Part shown: positions 1 through 10,635 of the stretch, piece after piece
How the letters are laid out: each line of letters begins with the position of its first letter
Numbering within the stretch: the stretch's first letter is position 1
Source: Ectobius pallidus
Taxonomy: Eukaryota > Arthropoda > Insecta > Blattodea > Ectobiidae
Direction: 5' to 3'
NCBI GenBank assembly: GCA_964059195.1
Contig: CAXKWD010000005.1
Span: forward strand, 142,191,686 to 142,255,685
Length of the DNA: 64,000 nucleotides
Made by a program: the position numbers and the translations under genes
The notes under the pieces: model-generated
The model's database searches: none
Seen by the model: only the letters and a program-made list of their open reading frames with translations
What the model was told of the DNA's origin: nothing

Positions 1-230
1 TGTACGATTTAATTTACGCTTTAATTTGAGTTAAAATTTTCAATGATATTTCAAGATATAGCCTAATGTTTATAATTGGCATTGCCTAATAGACTATTGA
101 ATGTATCAGTAAAGCTTATACTTTGAATTTATTTGTTTGTATTTCCAGAAATTTGAGTAGCTGGAATTCACTTCTTTCACTGAGCCATCCATTTATGTCT
201 GCTCTGGTTTGTGTGCAACTATGTACATAG

Positions 231-739
231 CAGGGGCGAATCTAGAACATATTGAAGGGGGAGACATAAAAGAGAGTTTTCAATTGCTGTGGTGTGTGGG
301 TAGACCTAAAAAAGAGGGTCGGGGGATCTCCCCCGGAATAAAAAAAAATGAAGTGCTAAATGATGAGATTTTAGGTCATCTGGGCGACTCCTCCAAAATT
401 CTCAAAAACTAAAACTCTGGGCAAGAAGAGAGTAATTCGTCTGTTTTACATATTGCATAAAATTTGAAATAATTAATCAAATATCAAACTTGTTATCTTT
501 AACTTAAAGTAAGTGCTGGTTGAAATAATTCACAAGAAATCGATTAATCATTTATAATAATAATTACCAATAAGGAACTCGAACTACTGCTATCTTGTGG
601 GTTGACACAAGGAGTCTAGAATATAAATACTATTCAATTTGCATTTAACTATCCTCAGGTACTTTAGGGCGAGAACATAAAAATGCTTTTATTTTTGTTT
701 TGTAAGTAAGCCCCTAAGGGCCCCCTGGATCCGCCACTG
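231..739. mobile_element. hAT-like non-autonomous element (MITE), family A copy 1
   Basis: The left end CAGGGGCGAATCTAG and the right end CTGGATCCGCCACTG are imperfect inverted repeats of a CAGNGGCGGATCCAG type, as in hAT transposons. The flanking 8-mers GTACATAG (223-230) and CTACGTAG (740-747) match at 6 of 8 positions and look like an aged target duplication. There is no transposase frame. The short frame at 209-412 crosses the left end and is not a gene. The interior aligns by eye with a second copy at 4629-6185, and this copy preserves the site where that copy took a Helitron insertion. Confidence 0.75.
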
Positions 740-747
740 CTACGTAG

Positions 748-1494
748 AGCGAATTACACTGTCTACTCTGCAGTGCATACGAAACTTTCTATATTAAACG
801 ATTTGTCATAGCTTACACATCTCCCACCCCCGTAAAATGCATTCGCAAGCTGTGAAATAAAAATGTCTCACGGCGGCCTACATCTGTCATTTTTATGGAA
901 GCAGCGAACGACGTAATGCTATTAATTATGCAGCGACGGCGTCCACTTTGTGGATCAGCCATTCATTATTAACGTAGCCCTCCTTCTTTAATGTAGGGAA
1001 GCTTCCGTCGTTTGCAAAACAAGACCTACGTTCTACATTCCGACCTACGTGCTGTATTCCCTCACTTCCAGAAAATTAAATTTTCCAGATTAAAAAGCAC
1101 GTGGCCATTTTCCATCTTCAATAAGTTAAAATAGGATTATGTCATATAGGCCTAGAACTATCTGTGTCTAAATAAGGTTGTAAATTAATAGTAAAAGAAA
1201 CTTGCTGAAATTTATATATCTTTTCCAGTACGTTGAATCTGAACCGGTAAAGTTGAGTTGTGCAACGGAATTGCGGCCCAGCATATTGAGAGGGACGTCT
1301 GAGTTGCGTCCAGGTAATTAGGTGTTAATCAGCCTGTTACCGTTACCCAGCAATAGTTAGTTTTAATGTAGAGTTTAAAAATAATTATAGGCTATTGATG
1401 ATATTAAATTTTGTCTCATTAAATATGCACACTTAATTAATTTAGTTGGTATTACACAGTTCTCTCAACTTTTAATTTTTAATGTACCTATTTA
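748..1494. other. Intergenic, no recognised feature
   Basis: No credible coding frame or structured repeat is seen. The first 222 bases of the window are likewise featureless. Confidence 0.6.
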
Positions 1495-1577
1495 TTGAGT
1501 ATCGAGTATCGAGAAAAAATCATGTATCGGTATCGAGTATCGAGTATCGAGAAAATCTGGTATCGACCCATCCCTAA
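1495..1577. repeat. TATCGAG short tandem repeats, possible hAT terminus
   Basis: Several copies of TATCGAG are followed by GGTATCGACCCATCCCTAA. The reverse complement, beginning TTAGGGATGGGTCGATAC, resembles hAT-type terminal inverted repeats seen in many insects. No matching left end was found, so this may be a truncated end. Confidence 0.35.
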
Positions 1578-1696
1578 TTGAATCGCATCAGCACCTACCT
1601 TAATCCATTAATCTGAAAATGATCGTATTCGATCTCTAATGTGAACATTTAGACTACGACATGAAGATGTCTGAACTAACCATATTGTTGCGAAGT

Positions 1697-1757
1697 CGGC
1701 CTGGGTGGCGCAGTTAATATCACGCTGACTTTCTGTGCCCAAGGTTCGATCCCGGCC
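1697..1757 (+). repeat. tRNA-derived SINE head
   Basis: It has a pol III internal-promoter layout: a box-A-like TGGCGCAGTTAATATCACGC and a box-B-like AGGTTCGATCCC about 30 bases later. The tRNA fold is incomplete, so this is a tRNA-derived repeat head rather than a working tRNA gene. It runs straight into the repeat at 1757-1949. Confidence 0.5.
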
Positions 1758-1949
1758 ATTTTATAATGATAACTTTTCATAACTTTAACGGTTTAATTAA
1801 TTCTGAAAATAGTATGCAATTTTAGAAGCAGTCAATAAAGAGCTTGTCAGATTGCAAGATTGTAGAGCAATTCATTGCTGAGGAAAAAAAAAAATGAAAT
1901 CCACCTATTTCTCACCTATGAATTTCACCGAAAGCTGTATGTCCCCCCT
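1757..1949 (+). repeat. Solo arm of the long-TIR repeat family seen at 51766-52488
   Basis: About 190 bases match the right arm of the element at 51766-52488 in the same orientation, and its left arm in inverted orientation. Shared landmarks are TCAGATTGCAAGA, CATTGCTGAGGAAAAAA and ATGAATTTCACC. It ends with the CGAAAGCTGTATGTCCCCCC terminus. Only one arm is present here. Confidence 0.6.
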
Positions 1950-2487
1950 TAAAAATAACTAACTTCTCATATATTTTCTCACTACGAACTCGATGTATCG
2001 GTACCTGTGTGTACATGTGCCAACAGAGTGAATAGTATTGTAATTCCTGGCTCAGCTGTTAATCTCACGCTCGGAGAGTGGTGAAGTGTGTCGGGGACAG
2101 CATACAGGTTAGCTTTGACGGATTCCTCTTGTATCATGAATTTTTAATTCCAAGACAAACTCAACACCATGCGCTCTTGCCATGTTATTTATGTTCGCTC
2201 CGCAAATGAGAACGAATAGCGCGGGCTGCAGAGGGCAAATGCTGCACAAGATCTATCCCCGTACTGGTGACAAATACCAGCGACATGAGTACATGACCAC
2301 TGTAGAACCATTTCCACGAGTGGACTATGCGGTCAACACACCAATATTTCAAGGGAAAAAATTATATATAGGCTGTTCGTAGAGCTCTATTCATCTATTA
2401 CGATCTAACTTTTGAATAACCTTAAGATTTATTTGTTTTTATTTTATTTATATACAGAGCACAATGTTAACATCATCTCTCTTTTTC
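1950..2487. other. Intergenic, no recognised feature
   Basis: A 66-codon frame at 2182-2382 has no recognisable domain and is treated as chance. Confidence 0.5.
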
Positions 2488-2930
2488 ATAGGAATTTTGT
2501 ATGATGTGAGGACCACCTATACCTCAAAATAACACGATTATCCCTAAAGTTCGGTTGGTACAACGTTTACTGTGTTTTGCAGATATATCACATATATTAT
2601 TTCATCACCTATATAAATTATAAAATTGTAAAATTATCATTTATCATTTTCCGTCAATATATACTAGTTTCAATAATCATAGCAATAATCATATTTGAGA
2701 ATGAATGAGAACACAAAATATTATTATTGCTATGATTAGTGAAACTATTATATATTGACGGGAAATTATACATGATAAATTTACAATTTTATAATTTATG
2801 TAGATGATGAAATAATATATGTGATAACTTATATCTGCATCAACACAGTAAACGTTGTACCAACTGAACTTTCGGGATAATGATGTTATTTTGTGGTATA
2901 GGCGGTCCTCTCATCATACAAATTTCCTAT
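2488..2930. mobile_element. Foldback element with arms of about 210 bp
   Basis: The left arm (2488-2696) and right arm (about 2716-2930) are reverse complements with scattered mismatches, separated by about 20 bases. Shared landmarks are GTATGATG near the ends, TTGGTACAACGTTTACTGTG, and CAATCATAG-like sequence near the centre. The ends read ATAGGAA and TTCCTAT. No target duplication is obvious and there is no coding capacity. It is a MITE or foldback of unknown superfamily. Confidence 0.7.
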
Positions 2931-3150
2931 ATTAACCACAAACGGACAATGAAATTGATCTATCCCTTTTCCATATTATCAGATCATGAAGAATCAAATC
3001 AGCAGACACACAACGAAAAGGCCACAGAGGACAATTCAGTGATTGTGTTTTTATAATGCTTTTAGAAATTTTATTTTATAAATATGACAAGATGTAAGAC
3101 AATGCAGTTTTGCTTTCAATCATTGAGGCATCCAAACCAACAAAAGAAGA

Positions 3151-3189
3151 TGCCTGAAGATGGCGGAAATACGCCGAAAGGCCTAGGCG
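3151..3189 (+). ncRNA. Hammerhead-ribozyme-like motif, tandem copy 1
   Basis: Core CTGAAGA lies at 3154-3160. A GGCG/CGCC hairpin follows, then GAAA at 3176-3179, the palindrome AGGCCT at 3179-3184, and A at 3185 where a hammerhead would cleave. Compared with copy 2 it lacks one C before the core, so stem I pairs poorly. An extra U lies between the core and stem II. Confidence 0.35.
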
Positions 3190-3274
3190 AATTATAAAAT
3201 AAAACATTGTTGAGTTACTGGTATTAAGTCTATTTTGTTTTATTTTAAAAAGACTTATTAGACTTATTAGAAGA

Positions 3275-3314
3275 TGCCCTGAAGATGGCGGAAATACGCC
3301 GAAAGGCCTAGGCG
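3275..3314 (+). ncRNA. Hammerhead-ribozyme-like motif, tandem copy 2 (best copy)
   Basis: Stem I could pair TGCC (3275-3278) with GGCG (3311-3314) as three Watson-Crick pairs and one G-U. The core CTGAAGA is at 3279-3285. Stem II is GGCG/CGCC with a six-base loop. GAAA is at 3301-3304, stem III would use the palindrome AGGCCT (3304-3309), and the predicted cleavage follows A3310. The A15.1-U16.1 pair and the UH cleavage dinucleotide are present. The departure from the canonical fold is one unpaired U at 3286 between the core and stem II. Very short palindromic stem III is typical of minimal type I hammerheads, which often work as dimers. Confidence 0.42.
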
Positions 3315-3395
3315 AATTATAAAATAAAACATTGCTGAGTTACTGGTATTAAGTCTATTTTGTTTTATTTTAAAAAGACTTATTACTTATTCTAA

Positions 3396-4025
3396 GTGTG
3401 AAGTTTTAATATCAGTTGCAGGCCTGTAACAGTATTAATTTTTTTTTGCAACTCCGATGCGTAGAATTTACAAGTTCTGTTAAGTAAACTTAATATTTAT
3501 GCAGAAAATAATCAGGGCTGATTTGTGGCTGCTGCGAGCTGGAATCCAGATTGCTTTGCTGAAAAAGTAATGGCGGTAGCGAACAAGGAGAAGTAATGAA
3601 GAATAATTTGTGGGCCTGTACGGGATTGCTATCTCGGCTTCACTGCCTGCAAAGGAAATATTACATCTCCCCTTCTCTCCTCTTTATATCCATTTACAAT
3701 GACTCCAGCACTTCTTTTCTCTGTAGCCGGGAATGAGATACTTGATTCAAGTGTAACTTTACTGGCTTATGCCGCACAATTGAAATGATAAAAGAAGAAA
3801 CTGTAGCTACAATACTTCAGCACAACATGCTCCGGGGGAATGGTGAGATGAGTCCTGTTGACTGAAACGAGTCCCTGGTACTTGCAGATTGTACGTAATC
3901 CGAGATGGGGCGTTGATAGGAGATATTACATTGAGTCCCGGCTGTCACAAGGTGTTATGTGCCATGTAAGTTCCACTAGATCCGCGTCTTGGAACATTCT
4001 GCATTCAGCCTATTTAGATTATTAT
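3396..4025. other. Intergenic, no recognised feature
   Basis: AT-rich sequence with no credible gene. The 72-codon frame at 3858-4076 runs into the next transposon and is treated as chance. Confidence 0.5.
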
Positions 4026-4561
4026 CAGGGCCCGGATTCTTTTTATTTATGCTCCATAGTCATTGTCAACTTGTAGATAAATCCTTATCATGGCCTCTAG
4101 ATTACTGAAATCCATTTTTATTAGGTCAATTTTTGTCATTTTATGCCATTTTATATTTTTAGGATTTTTTTTTATAAATTTTACGTCATTATTTTGTCAT
4201 TTTCGTGTAATTTGCTTCTACATTTAGTAATTTTCATGCATTTACATTGAGCACATTAAATTTTTTTTAATAAATAAATTAATAGGTTACTATAATGCAA
4301 CACTCGGTAGGATCTACTTTAAAATCAATTTTCTTACTTTTCTTCTCAGATACTCCAAACTTTTTAGACCTACAACATCCTTTCTGCATTCAATTATGTA
4401 TAAATCAGTATATAACATTGTGTGTACAATAATAGTTTTTATAAATAAAATATCAGTTTTTAGGTCATTCTTTATAATTATCAAGTCATTTTATTTCAAA
4501 TTTAGGGTCAATTTATAGGTCATTTTTCAAACAATTTTAGGTCATCAGAATCCGGGCCTTA
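4026..4561. mobile_element. hAT-like non-autonomous element, family B
   Basis: The left end CAGGGCCCGGATTCT and right end AGAATCCGGGCCTTA form a short imperfect terminal inverted repeat. The flanking 8-mers ATTATTAT (4018-4025) and GTTATTAT (4562-4569) agree at 7 of 8 positions, fitting a hAT-type duplication, although both are low-complexity. Subterminal regions carry many GTCATTTT and TAGGTCA motifs in the same orientation. There is no transposase. Confidence 0.6.
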
Positions 4562-4628
4562 GTTATTATTAATGAGGCATCCATGTGGAGTATGACTGGA
4601 TAACACCTTAAAAAATCTGATGTGAAAT

Positions 4629-6185
4629 CAAGGACAGATCCAGAAAATATTGAAGAAAAGGTCGACATAAATTAAAGATTCCATTTATTGGGGAGTGCGG
4701 GGGTTAGGATTATCTCCCCGAAGGGGGGGGGGGTCCGGGGACCTATCATAGAAATTGTCTAGAAAGGAAGCGCAAAATGATGAGTTTTTAGGTCCTGTGG
4801 GTGATTTGTTCTTTTTGCCTAGAGTTTTAGCTTTGTTTGAGGAATTTGTCGGTTTTATATATTACATACAAATTAACGCCATTAATCAGTTATCAATTTT
4901 TTTTATCTTTAAGTAAGTGCTGGTATGAAATAGTTAGCAAGAAATGAAGTAATCGTTTATAATAACAATAATCTAATATATAAAATCGAAAGTGTGTATG
5001 TATGTATGTATGTATGTTTGTTCCTTATACAAATCTACATTTCTTTACCAATTTACACGACATTTTGCACACATACCCAGTTAAGCCCGGGAAGTATAGC
5101 TGTCGACATTAAAATTCAAACAAAATACTCCTTCCCTTGAAAATTATATAATTTCTGAGAATTTTATACTGAAAAAATGAATTGCTGTTTAGTTCACATG
5201 GCAACAGAAAATTGTTTACTATGATTACATAGGGCCTTGGCAAGTATATAGCCTAATGCTTTAACGAATTATGATTCCATCGATGTAATATATTGGCGAA
5301 AATAATGACTGAAAATGAAATCCACGAAAATAAAGCACAGTGTGATGTAGTCACATAACTTTCTCTACCCTCGACATAAGAAATATTTACTCACTTCACA
5401 TTTTGATGTAGAATAAGAGGGACAACTTAAGTGTGTGAGTATGCTATATCAAAAGTCTATAAATAATCCTTTCCGCTGATAAGTTATCCATACCTGTAGG
5501 CTTTGTATTAGTTGAGAAATAGGGATGTTTATCATAGGCCCTAAGCATGGGATGGAACATTTTGAGTCCTATGCTCGCAGTATATTATGTCCCGGGTTCT
5601 AGGGGAGGAAAGTATGAAAGTGATACTGCATTTCTCTTTTATTTCAGCTCCGAAACGATTGTATAGTAACATGAGAATGAGAAATAAAATTTTCCGTCAA
5701 GTCAGTACAATCTTATGTAATTTGTGTTTCTTCTTATTTCAACCCCTCCCAAGCATGATGTGTAGAAGCAACGGAATGCAGCATTCCACATCCTCTATGA
5801 GCCATAAAAAGCTATATCCAGCGTTTTCTGATGGAATAGTTTGAGTGTGATAAATCTTTTTCTTCATTTCAAGTTCTACATACATAAAGTCCTTCATAAG
5901 TTAATTTCAAATTAAAAAATACAAAGCCCGGGCGACGCCGGGCCTTTTCAGCTAGTTACAGATAAAATAGAACAAATGCTGTCTAATGGGTTGACACAAG
6001 TCGTCTGGAATGTAAACGCTATTCAACTTGCATTTTAAAATCCTCAGGTTGAAATAGAACGAGTACATAAATGCTAAATGCATTTATTTTGTTTTGTAAT
6101 TAATTAAATTTCAATGTTATTTTACTAGTTAATAATAATAGTCATTATTATTGTGACCCCTACGGTCCCCCCGGATCCGACACTG
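4629..6185. mobile_element. hAT-like MITE, family A copy 2, split by a Helitron
   Basis: The ends are CAAGGACAGATCCAG and CCGGATCCGACACTG. The flanking 8-mers TGTGAAAT (4621-4628) and TGTGAAAC (6186-6193) match at 7 of 8 positions. Both halves align with the copy at 231-739, including AAGTAAGTGCTGG and GGGTTGACACAAG. The intervening 984 bases (4972-5955) are a separate insertion. Without it the element would be about 570 bases. Confidence 0.8.
4972..5955 (+). mobile_element. Non-autonomous Helitron, complete, 984 bp
   Basis: The 5' end is TCTAATATATAAAATCG. The 3' end is CTAG (5952-5955), preceded by a hairpin of GCCCGG (5926-5931) and CCGGGC (5938-5943), with the 12 bases 5944-5955 after it ending in CTAG. 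It sits between host A4971 and T5956, the expected A-T target. There is no target duplication, as expected for Helitrons. A GTAT microsatellite lies just inside the 5' end. No Rep/helicase frame is present, so mobility would need a helper. The 85-codon frame at 5587-5844 shows no Helitron domain. Confidence 0.85.
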
Positions 6186-6235
6186 TGTGAAACACATGAC
6201 TTAAAAATTAAACTCCGTCACCTGACCGCTGCTTC

Positions 6236-6487
6236 ATCTACCACTGGCAGACGGCAGGATTGGAGTCCATGTGGTCAGCATACCGACACCCACGGCCGTT
6301 AATTGTGGTTTTCATGACCGGAGCCGATACTTCTCTATCAAGCAGCTCCTTAATTTGAATCACGAGGCTGAGTGCACCCCTGCCACACCTCCCTACCTCA
6401 GAAAAATCCAAGGAGATACCGGGGATCGAACCCGGGCCGACGGATCTGTAGTCAGCGACGCTAACCACAAGACCTCGGCGGCGGTCT
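6236..6487 (-). repeat. tRNA-derived SINE, family S1 copy 1
   Basis: On the minus strand, a tRNA-like head has TGTGGTTAGCG near 6470 and a box B GGGTTCGATCC (6423-6433). The body runs leftward to about 6236. A related copy lies at about 12030-12287, sharing AATTGTGGTTTTC, TATCAAG and a CAGAAAAA-C segment before box B. The two overlapping frames called here on both strands are shadows of this repeat. Confidence 0.7.
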
Positions 6488-7277
6488 AAACAATTAACTT
6501 ACTCTACTCAAATAACGACATTATCTTCATTTTTACAACCAATTTACATGAAGAGAATGTCATACATAATTATATTATACGTACTAAGAGGCTAACTTTT
6601 ATTTGAGCAGAGGAAGTTATGTGAATTTCACCTCAGAGTGTTTTTAGTTATACTCTACATAGGCCTAACACGACCAATGCGCCCTAAAAATCTACACGTA
6701 TTTCACTTTCACTTCATAGTTCTACATTTAGAATATCGTTAGGAATGTGCTGAATTACGTTAAAAAAAGTTTTATTATGTTTTATTCACAGCGTGTAAAC
6801 ATAAAAAGTTTGTTGTATTTTGCTATTCATTGCGCCACCATAAGAACTGCAGGAGTACCAATGTAAGGATAGGCCTCTAAATTGTTTAGTTATAATAAGA
6901 TACTTCTACATTTACTGTTTGACAGGCAAAGTAGAGTATTTCCGGTGAGCGTATTCGTTTCGCCAGAGTGAAATTTGCTGGCGTCAGTCAAATGTTGCGC
7001 ACGGTAATAATGGTCATCAACTTCTCGCGGAATAAATCACAATGGGTTGCTTTTTATTCCTTTGTTAATCCTTTCGGGCTTTCATCAGGAGGTGAAAAAA
7101 CATTATTTGCAACCAATATCATAATCCTCACATTGTTTTCATTGGAAATAAAATTGTCATTTTTAAATCGTATATTAGCATATTCCCGGTAATGAAAACA
7201 CGCAAATAACCCCTACCTCGCGAAAGCTGTTCATGACGTCCTCTACTAAGCAGAAGCTTTCTGCTGATCCTGTTGGT
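6488..7277. other. Intergenic, no recognised feature
   Basis: No supported gene. The 74-codon frame at 6968-7192 has no recognisable domain. Confidence 0.5.
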
Positions 7278-7690
7278 GATAAATAAAATCAGGTAAACTG
7301 ATGTAACAGAATGCCAGAATGGTTTTGTTAATAAGTGATAATTGAAATTATGATATGCAGAAAATAAGTTATTTTTGTTATCGATTTCCGAGTTAAGCTT
7401 CAGATCGATTCATTAAGCAGGGCTTACGGAAGAACAAAAGTCTAGTTTGGTAAGCATATGTGAAGGAATATGTGGGTGGCGTTATTTGTCATAGCAACTT
7501 CCAAAGCCGTACATAACACTGTAAAACAATATGTTGATTTGCATTTGATAAATTATTTATAATATATTGCCATAAAATAGGCACTAAATTGGGCATTACT
7601 TCGGTACCGGTCAACCGATATGGTCCAATATCAATATACTTCTTCCCATGGACGTTATAAATGCGTATACAAAATTCATCATTTTTTAAT
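7278..7690 (+). repeat. Dispersed repeat, partner of 23735-24172 in reverse orientation
   Basis: About 410 bases match the reverse complement of 23735-24172. Shared landmarks are AATCAGGTAAACTGATGTAA, GATCGATTCATTAAGCAG, CTAGTTTG near a CATATG, and ATAGGCACTAAATTGGGCAT. No terminal repeats or coding sequence were seen. It is probably a fragment of a larger transposon of unknown class. Confidence 0.65.
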
Positions 7691-9267
7691 TACGACTTGT
7701 AATATGAGACGCTTGCTACTTGAGGCACCATACTTTCAGTGTGGAGGAACAGTACAGTAAATAATTCAGATGTGAAACAATGATTACAAGACTTTCTGTC
7801 CCTTAAGCATACTTACAATACGGAAAAACGGTAAAAATGCCATTATATTTCCTTCAACTCGAAGATAACTGTGGAAAGATTTAATAATAGTCCATAGTCT
7901 ATGTTAACTTTTAAAAACTTATTTAAATTTTGTCTCAAATACCTTATCTTCAATCCAACATCGATGTTCTCCTTTAGAAATTGCATGAAGTTTGAACATT
8001 CCTTCTACGTGATGCCCTTATTTTAAAGTAATGAGTAGGACCTCGTTGTTTCTTACCTGAAATATTAGAAAAATTCAAGCATTTATTACCTAAAATGCAA
8101 AGTAATATGATCATAATATGACCTAAAAACATTTTCTTATATTTATATATGCCTATAAAAAGTGAGCAGTTTTTAAAATGCTTATGAAGAAGATGTATTT
8201 TATAGGCCTATGTTTAAAAAAACTGCTAGTTCACTGTGTTACTATAAGTAGGAGAGACTTATTAACAAGCGGGCTATTTACGCCCATTTGACATTTTGGA
8301 GTTCGGGATTTTTGTTAGGAATTACACATTGGTTGAAAAGGAAACTCGAGAAACAAACATCAATTCAGGGGTGAGCAAAATTAATCTTCTATACCGATGT
8401 CCCACATGTTTTGTTTGTTAAAAAAGAATTGTATCAAATAGAGGTCACGTTTTGGTCCAATGTCAGCAGCTCAATCGAAAATTGATTACAGATGGCGGTC
8501 GGTAGTTATAGCATACAAGTTGTTTCAAGTCTAAACATCTGCACATCTCGCTATTTTTGCTTGATAAGGCATGCTTATAGTATTACAGTAAAGTGAACGT
8601 ATGTCATGGTCGTCAGTACACAGATTTTGCATTTTGTCTTCTTCGAAAATGTTCGTAGGCCTATCGTATCTTTGTAAAAGAACAGAGAAAGAACTGTTCG
8701 GAGGAATCGGACACGTAAAGGAAGAACTATGCTCATTTGTTAATTTCATATTTTTGGATGAAACTTAGAAACTGTTTTCCATTTCAACAAATATAATCGA
8801 AAAGAAAATATGGAATGGAATTTGTGTAACTTCAGGGGTGACTGAAGTGCTGAGAGTAATTTTTCTAAAGTTGTCTTAGAAAGTTGAAATTTTGTACACT
8901 TAATTAAAATGTAGACTACGTCGAAATTAATGTTTAAAATTCCATTTCAATATCTCAATTCGTTTTTGAGATATCAATTCATTTAACTCTTTAAAGTCAA
9001 AATAATTGAAATCTATTTTCTCCGACAGATATTAAAATATGAGTCAGAATTTTTTATATGAGTTCCTTTGATGTTTGCTTTACAAAATTATTGAAATATA
9101 TTTTTATATTATTTGTCCTTTTTGTTAAAAAAATTACCCAAAAAATGAAAATTTTAAAGAAAACCTACTGAACATAAAAAAAATACTAAAGCCTAAAGAG
9201 GAAATCTGAATAGACATCGTATTACATACATTTTAAAGTACATTGTGAACAAAATTCACGTCTTTAT
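7691..9267. other. Intergenic, no recognised feature
   Basis: AT-rich non-coding sequence. A 72-codon minus-strand frame at 8531-8749 is not recognisable and is treated as chance. Confidence 0.5.
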
Positions 9268-9425
9268 TTATATTTTTGTGGAAGTAGACAGATTTTGAAT
9301 GTGGTAAAATAAAATGGAAATTGGAAACGAGAAAATAAGTGATTAAAGTTTGCATGAACTGGCAATAGAAAGCGCACTGTGGTTTGAAAAAGCTAAATCA
9401 ACACTTCTGTCATCCATTAATACGG
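9268..9425 (+). repeat. Dispersed repeat fragment, family N3
   Basis: It shares GATTAAAGTTTGCATG, the preceding GGAAAT/GAGAAAAT segment and a CAACACTTCTG segment with the repeat at 20060-20600. It is a fragment with no recognisable ends. Confidence 0.5.
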
Positions 9426-10217
9426 CAGTCGTCAATGTTACACGATCCAATTTGATGTCTGTAAAAATTTGGACCAATTAAGGAGTAATTATAGGCCATC
9501 GGTTTTAGACAGATGAAAGCAAACGGTTTATTTCCCCAGCGCGCTTGAAACAGTTGACAGTCAGCAACTATATATTATGACTGTGCACGCTCCTCTGTGA
9601 ACAGATCCCAACTATTTGCAATCATTACGATGCAAGAATATGTTAATGACCCGAAAATATCCCAGGAATTAAGATTCGATGCAATTTACCCAGGTACTGT
9701 TTGCGCTAAATAATAATTTTTGGTATTTCATTTCCTTAATCAACCTCAGTAACTGACAAAAAGATACGGTTAAAAGAAATAAAAATAAAGTTAACAATTA
9801 GGGTAGTAAATATTAGTAGTTTGTCAACTTGCACTCAACGTAAGCCTTTCTGCTAGAAATAATATTGTTCTGTATATGCTCTGTATTCTACTATAGCCCT
9901 TAAGTTTTATAGTTTTATATTAGCTGGATGACAGATAAGCCTAGTAATTAATTTCAAGTTTACACTCATTGTATCTCTTATTGCTAGAAAGTAAGATTTG
10001 TTTTGTATGTTATATTACATTATGTATTAACTATAGCCCTAACATGCTATGTAGCAAAATAGGGTTAAAATAAAGGGAGGTTCATTAAATTTAAAAAAGT
10101 GTAATATTATATGAAAATTATGAAACCCATAAGCTCATACTTAGTTAGCACTATGCTTATTTTAAGTTTTGCGATGGAAATGAGGGGGAAAAAAAAACAT
10201 ATTACCCTGAAATCTTA
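9426..10217. other. Intergenic, no recognised feature
   Basis: No gene or clear repeat boundary could be supported. Confidence 0.5.
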
Positions 10218-10384
10218 TGTATAAAATAATTTCACCTATTCCCTGGAATTAAATGTTCTTGTTACAATATCAGCTCAATAGCTTTGCCATGTCTAAAATT
10301 TATACTTGTCAATATTACAAAAACATTACTAAAATCTATAGCTGGCAATATTATAAAACACTAAGTTTTCGTATTTCATGGGAT

Positions 10385-10420
10385 GGACAATATATTTCGG
10401 CTATTCCGCCATCTTCAAGT
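10385..10420 (-). ncRNA. Hammerhead-like motif, left arm, decayed core
   Basis: Read on the minus strand the core is TTGAAGA (10412-10418), with the first C changed to T. Then come a GGC/GCC hairpin, GAAA (10395-10398), the palindrome ATATAT and a T at the expected cleavage site. A possible stem I is GAC/GTC. The C3 change would be expected to impair catalysis. Confidence 0.3.
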
Positions 10421-10466
10421 CAAATGGATTAACGAACACAATAAGATCGTCTGGGAAAAGAAAAAA

Positions 10467-10504
10467 GGACCTGAAGATGGCGGAATAGCCGAAATGTACT
10501 GTCC
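10467..10504 (+). ncRNA. Hammerhead-like motif, right arm
   Basis: GGAC (10467-10470) and GTCC (10501-10504) can form a perfect 4-bp stem I. The core CTGAAGA is at 10471-10477, with a GGC/GCC hairpin, then GAAA (10491-10494). The stem III segment reads ATGTAC rather than the ATATAT of the left arm, so position 16.1 is C and the motif is probably inactive. Confidence 0.32.
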
Positions 10505-10635
10505 ATCCCATGATATACGAAAACTTAGTGTTTTTTAATGTTGACAGGTATAAATTTTAGATATGACAAAGCTATTGAGCTAATATTTAAACAAGAACAT
10601 TTAATTTGAGGGAATAGGTGAAATTATTTTATACA

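Larger units (their letters stand above)
2995..3395 (+). mobile_element. Penelope-like element tail with tandem hammerhead-like units (inferred)
   Basis: A leader containing GATGTAAGACAATGCAG and ATTGAGGCATCCAAA is followed by two direct repeats offset by 125 bases. Each repeat carries a CTGAAGA...GAAA motif and then GAGTTACTGGTATTAAGTCT. The same leader and tail recur around 44.73-45.10 kb. Tandem or inverted terminal copies with hammerhead motifs are a known hallmark of Penelope-like retroelements. No GIY-YIG or reverse transcriptase coding sequence is visible here, so the assignment rests on structure alone. A retrozyme-like non-autonomous element is an alternative. Confidence 0.45.
10218..10635. 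mobile_element. Foldback repeat with a hammerhead-like motif at the inner end of each arm
   Basis: The left arm (10218-10422) and right arm (about 10467-10635) are reverse complements, separated by about 44 bases. The left arm has an extra internal near-duplication of about 40 bases. Landmarks are TGTATAAAATAATTTCACC at the outer ends and GGCTATTCCGCCATCTTCA at the inner ends. The structure fits two tail-to-tail copies of one retroelement end, as in Penelope-like elements. No coding sequence is present. Confidence 0.6.

Noticed and set aside
5587..5844. 85-codon frame inside the Helitron
   Set aside because: No Rep or helicase motif. The Helitron is non-autonomous.
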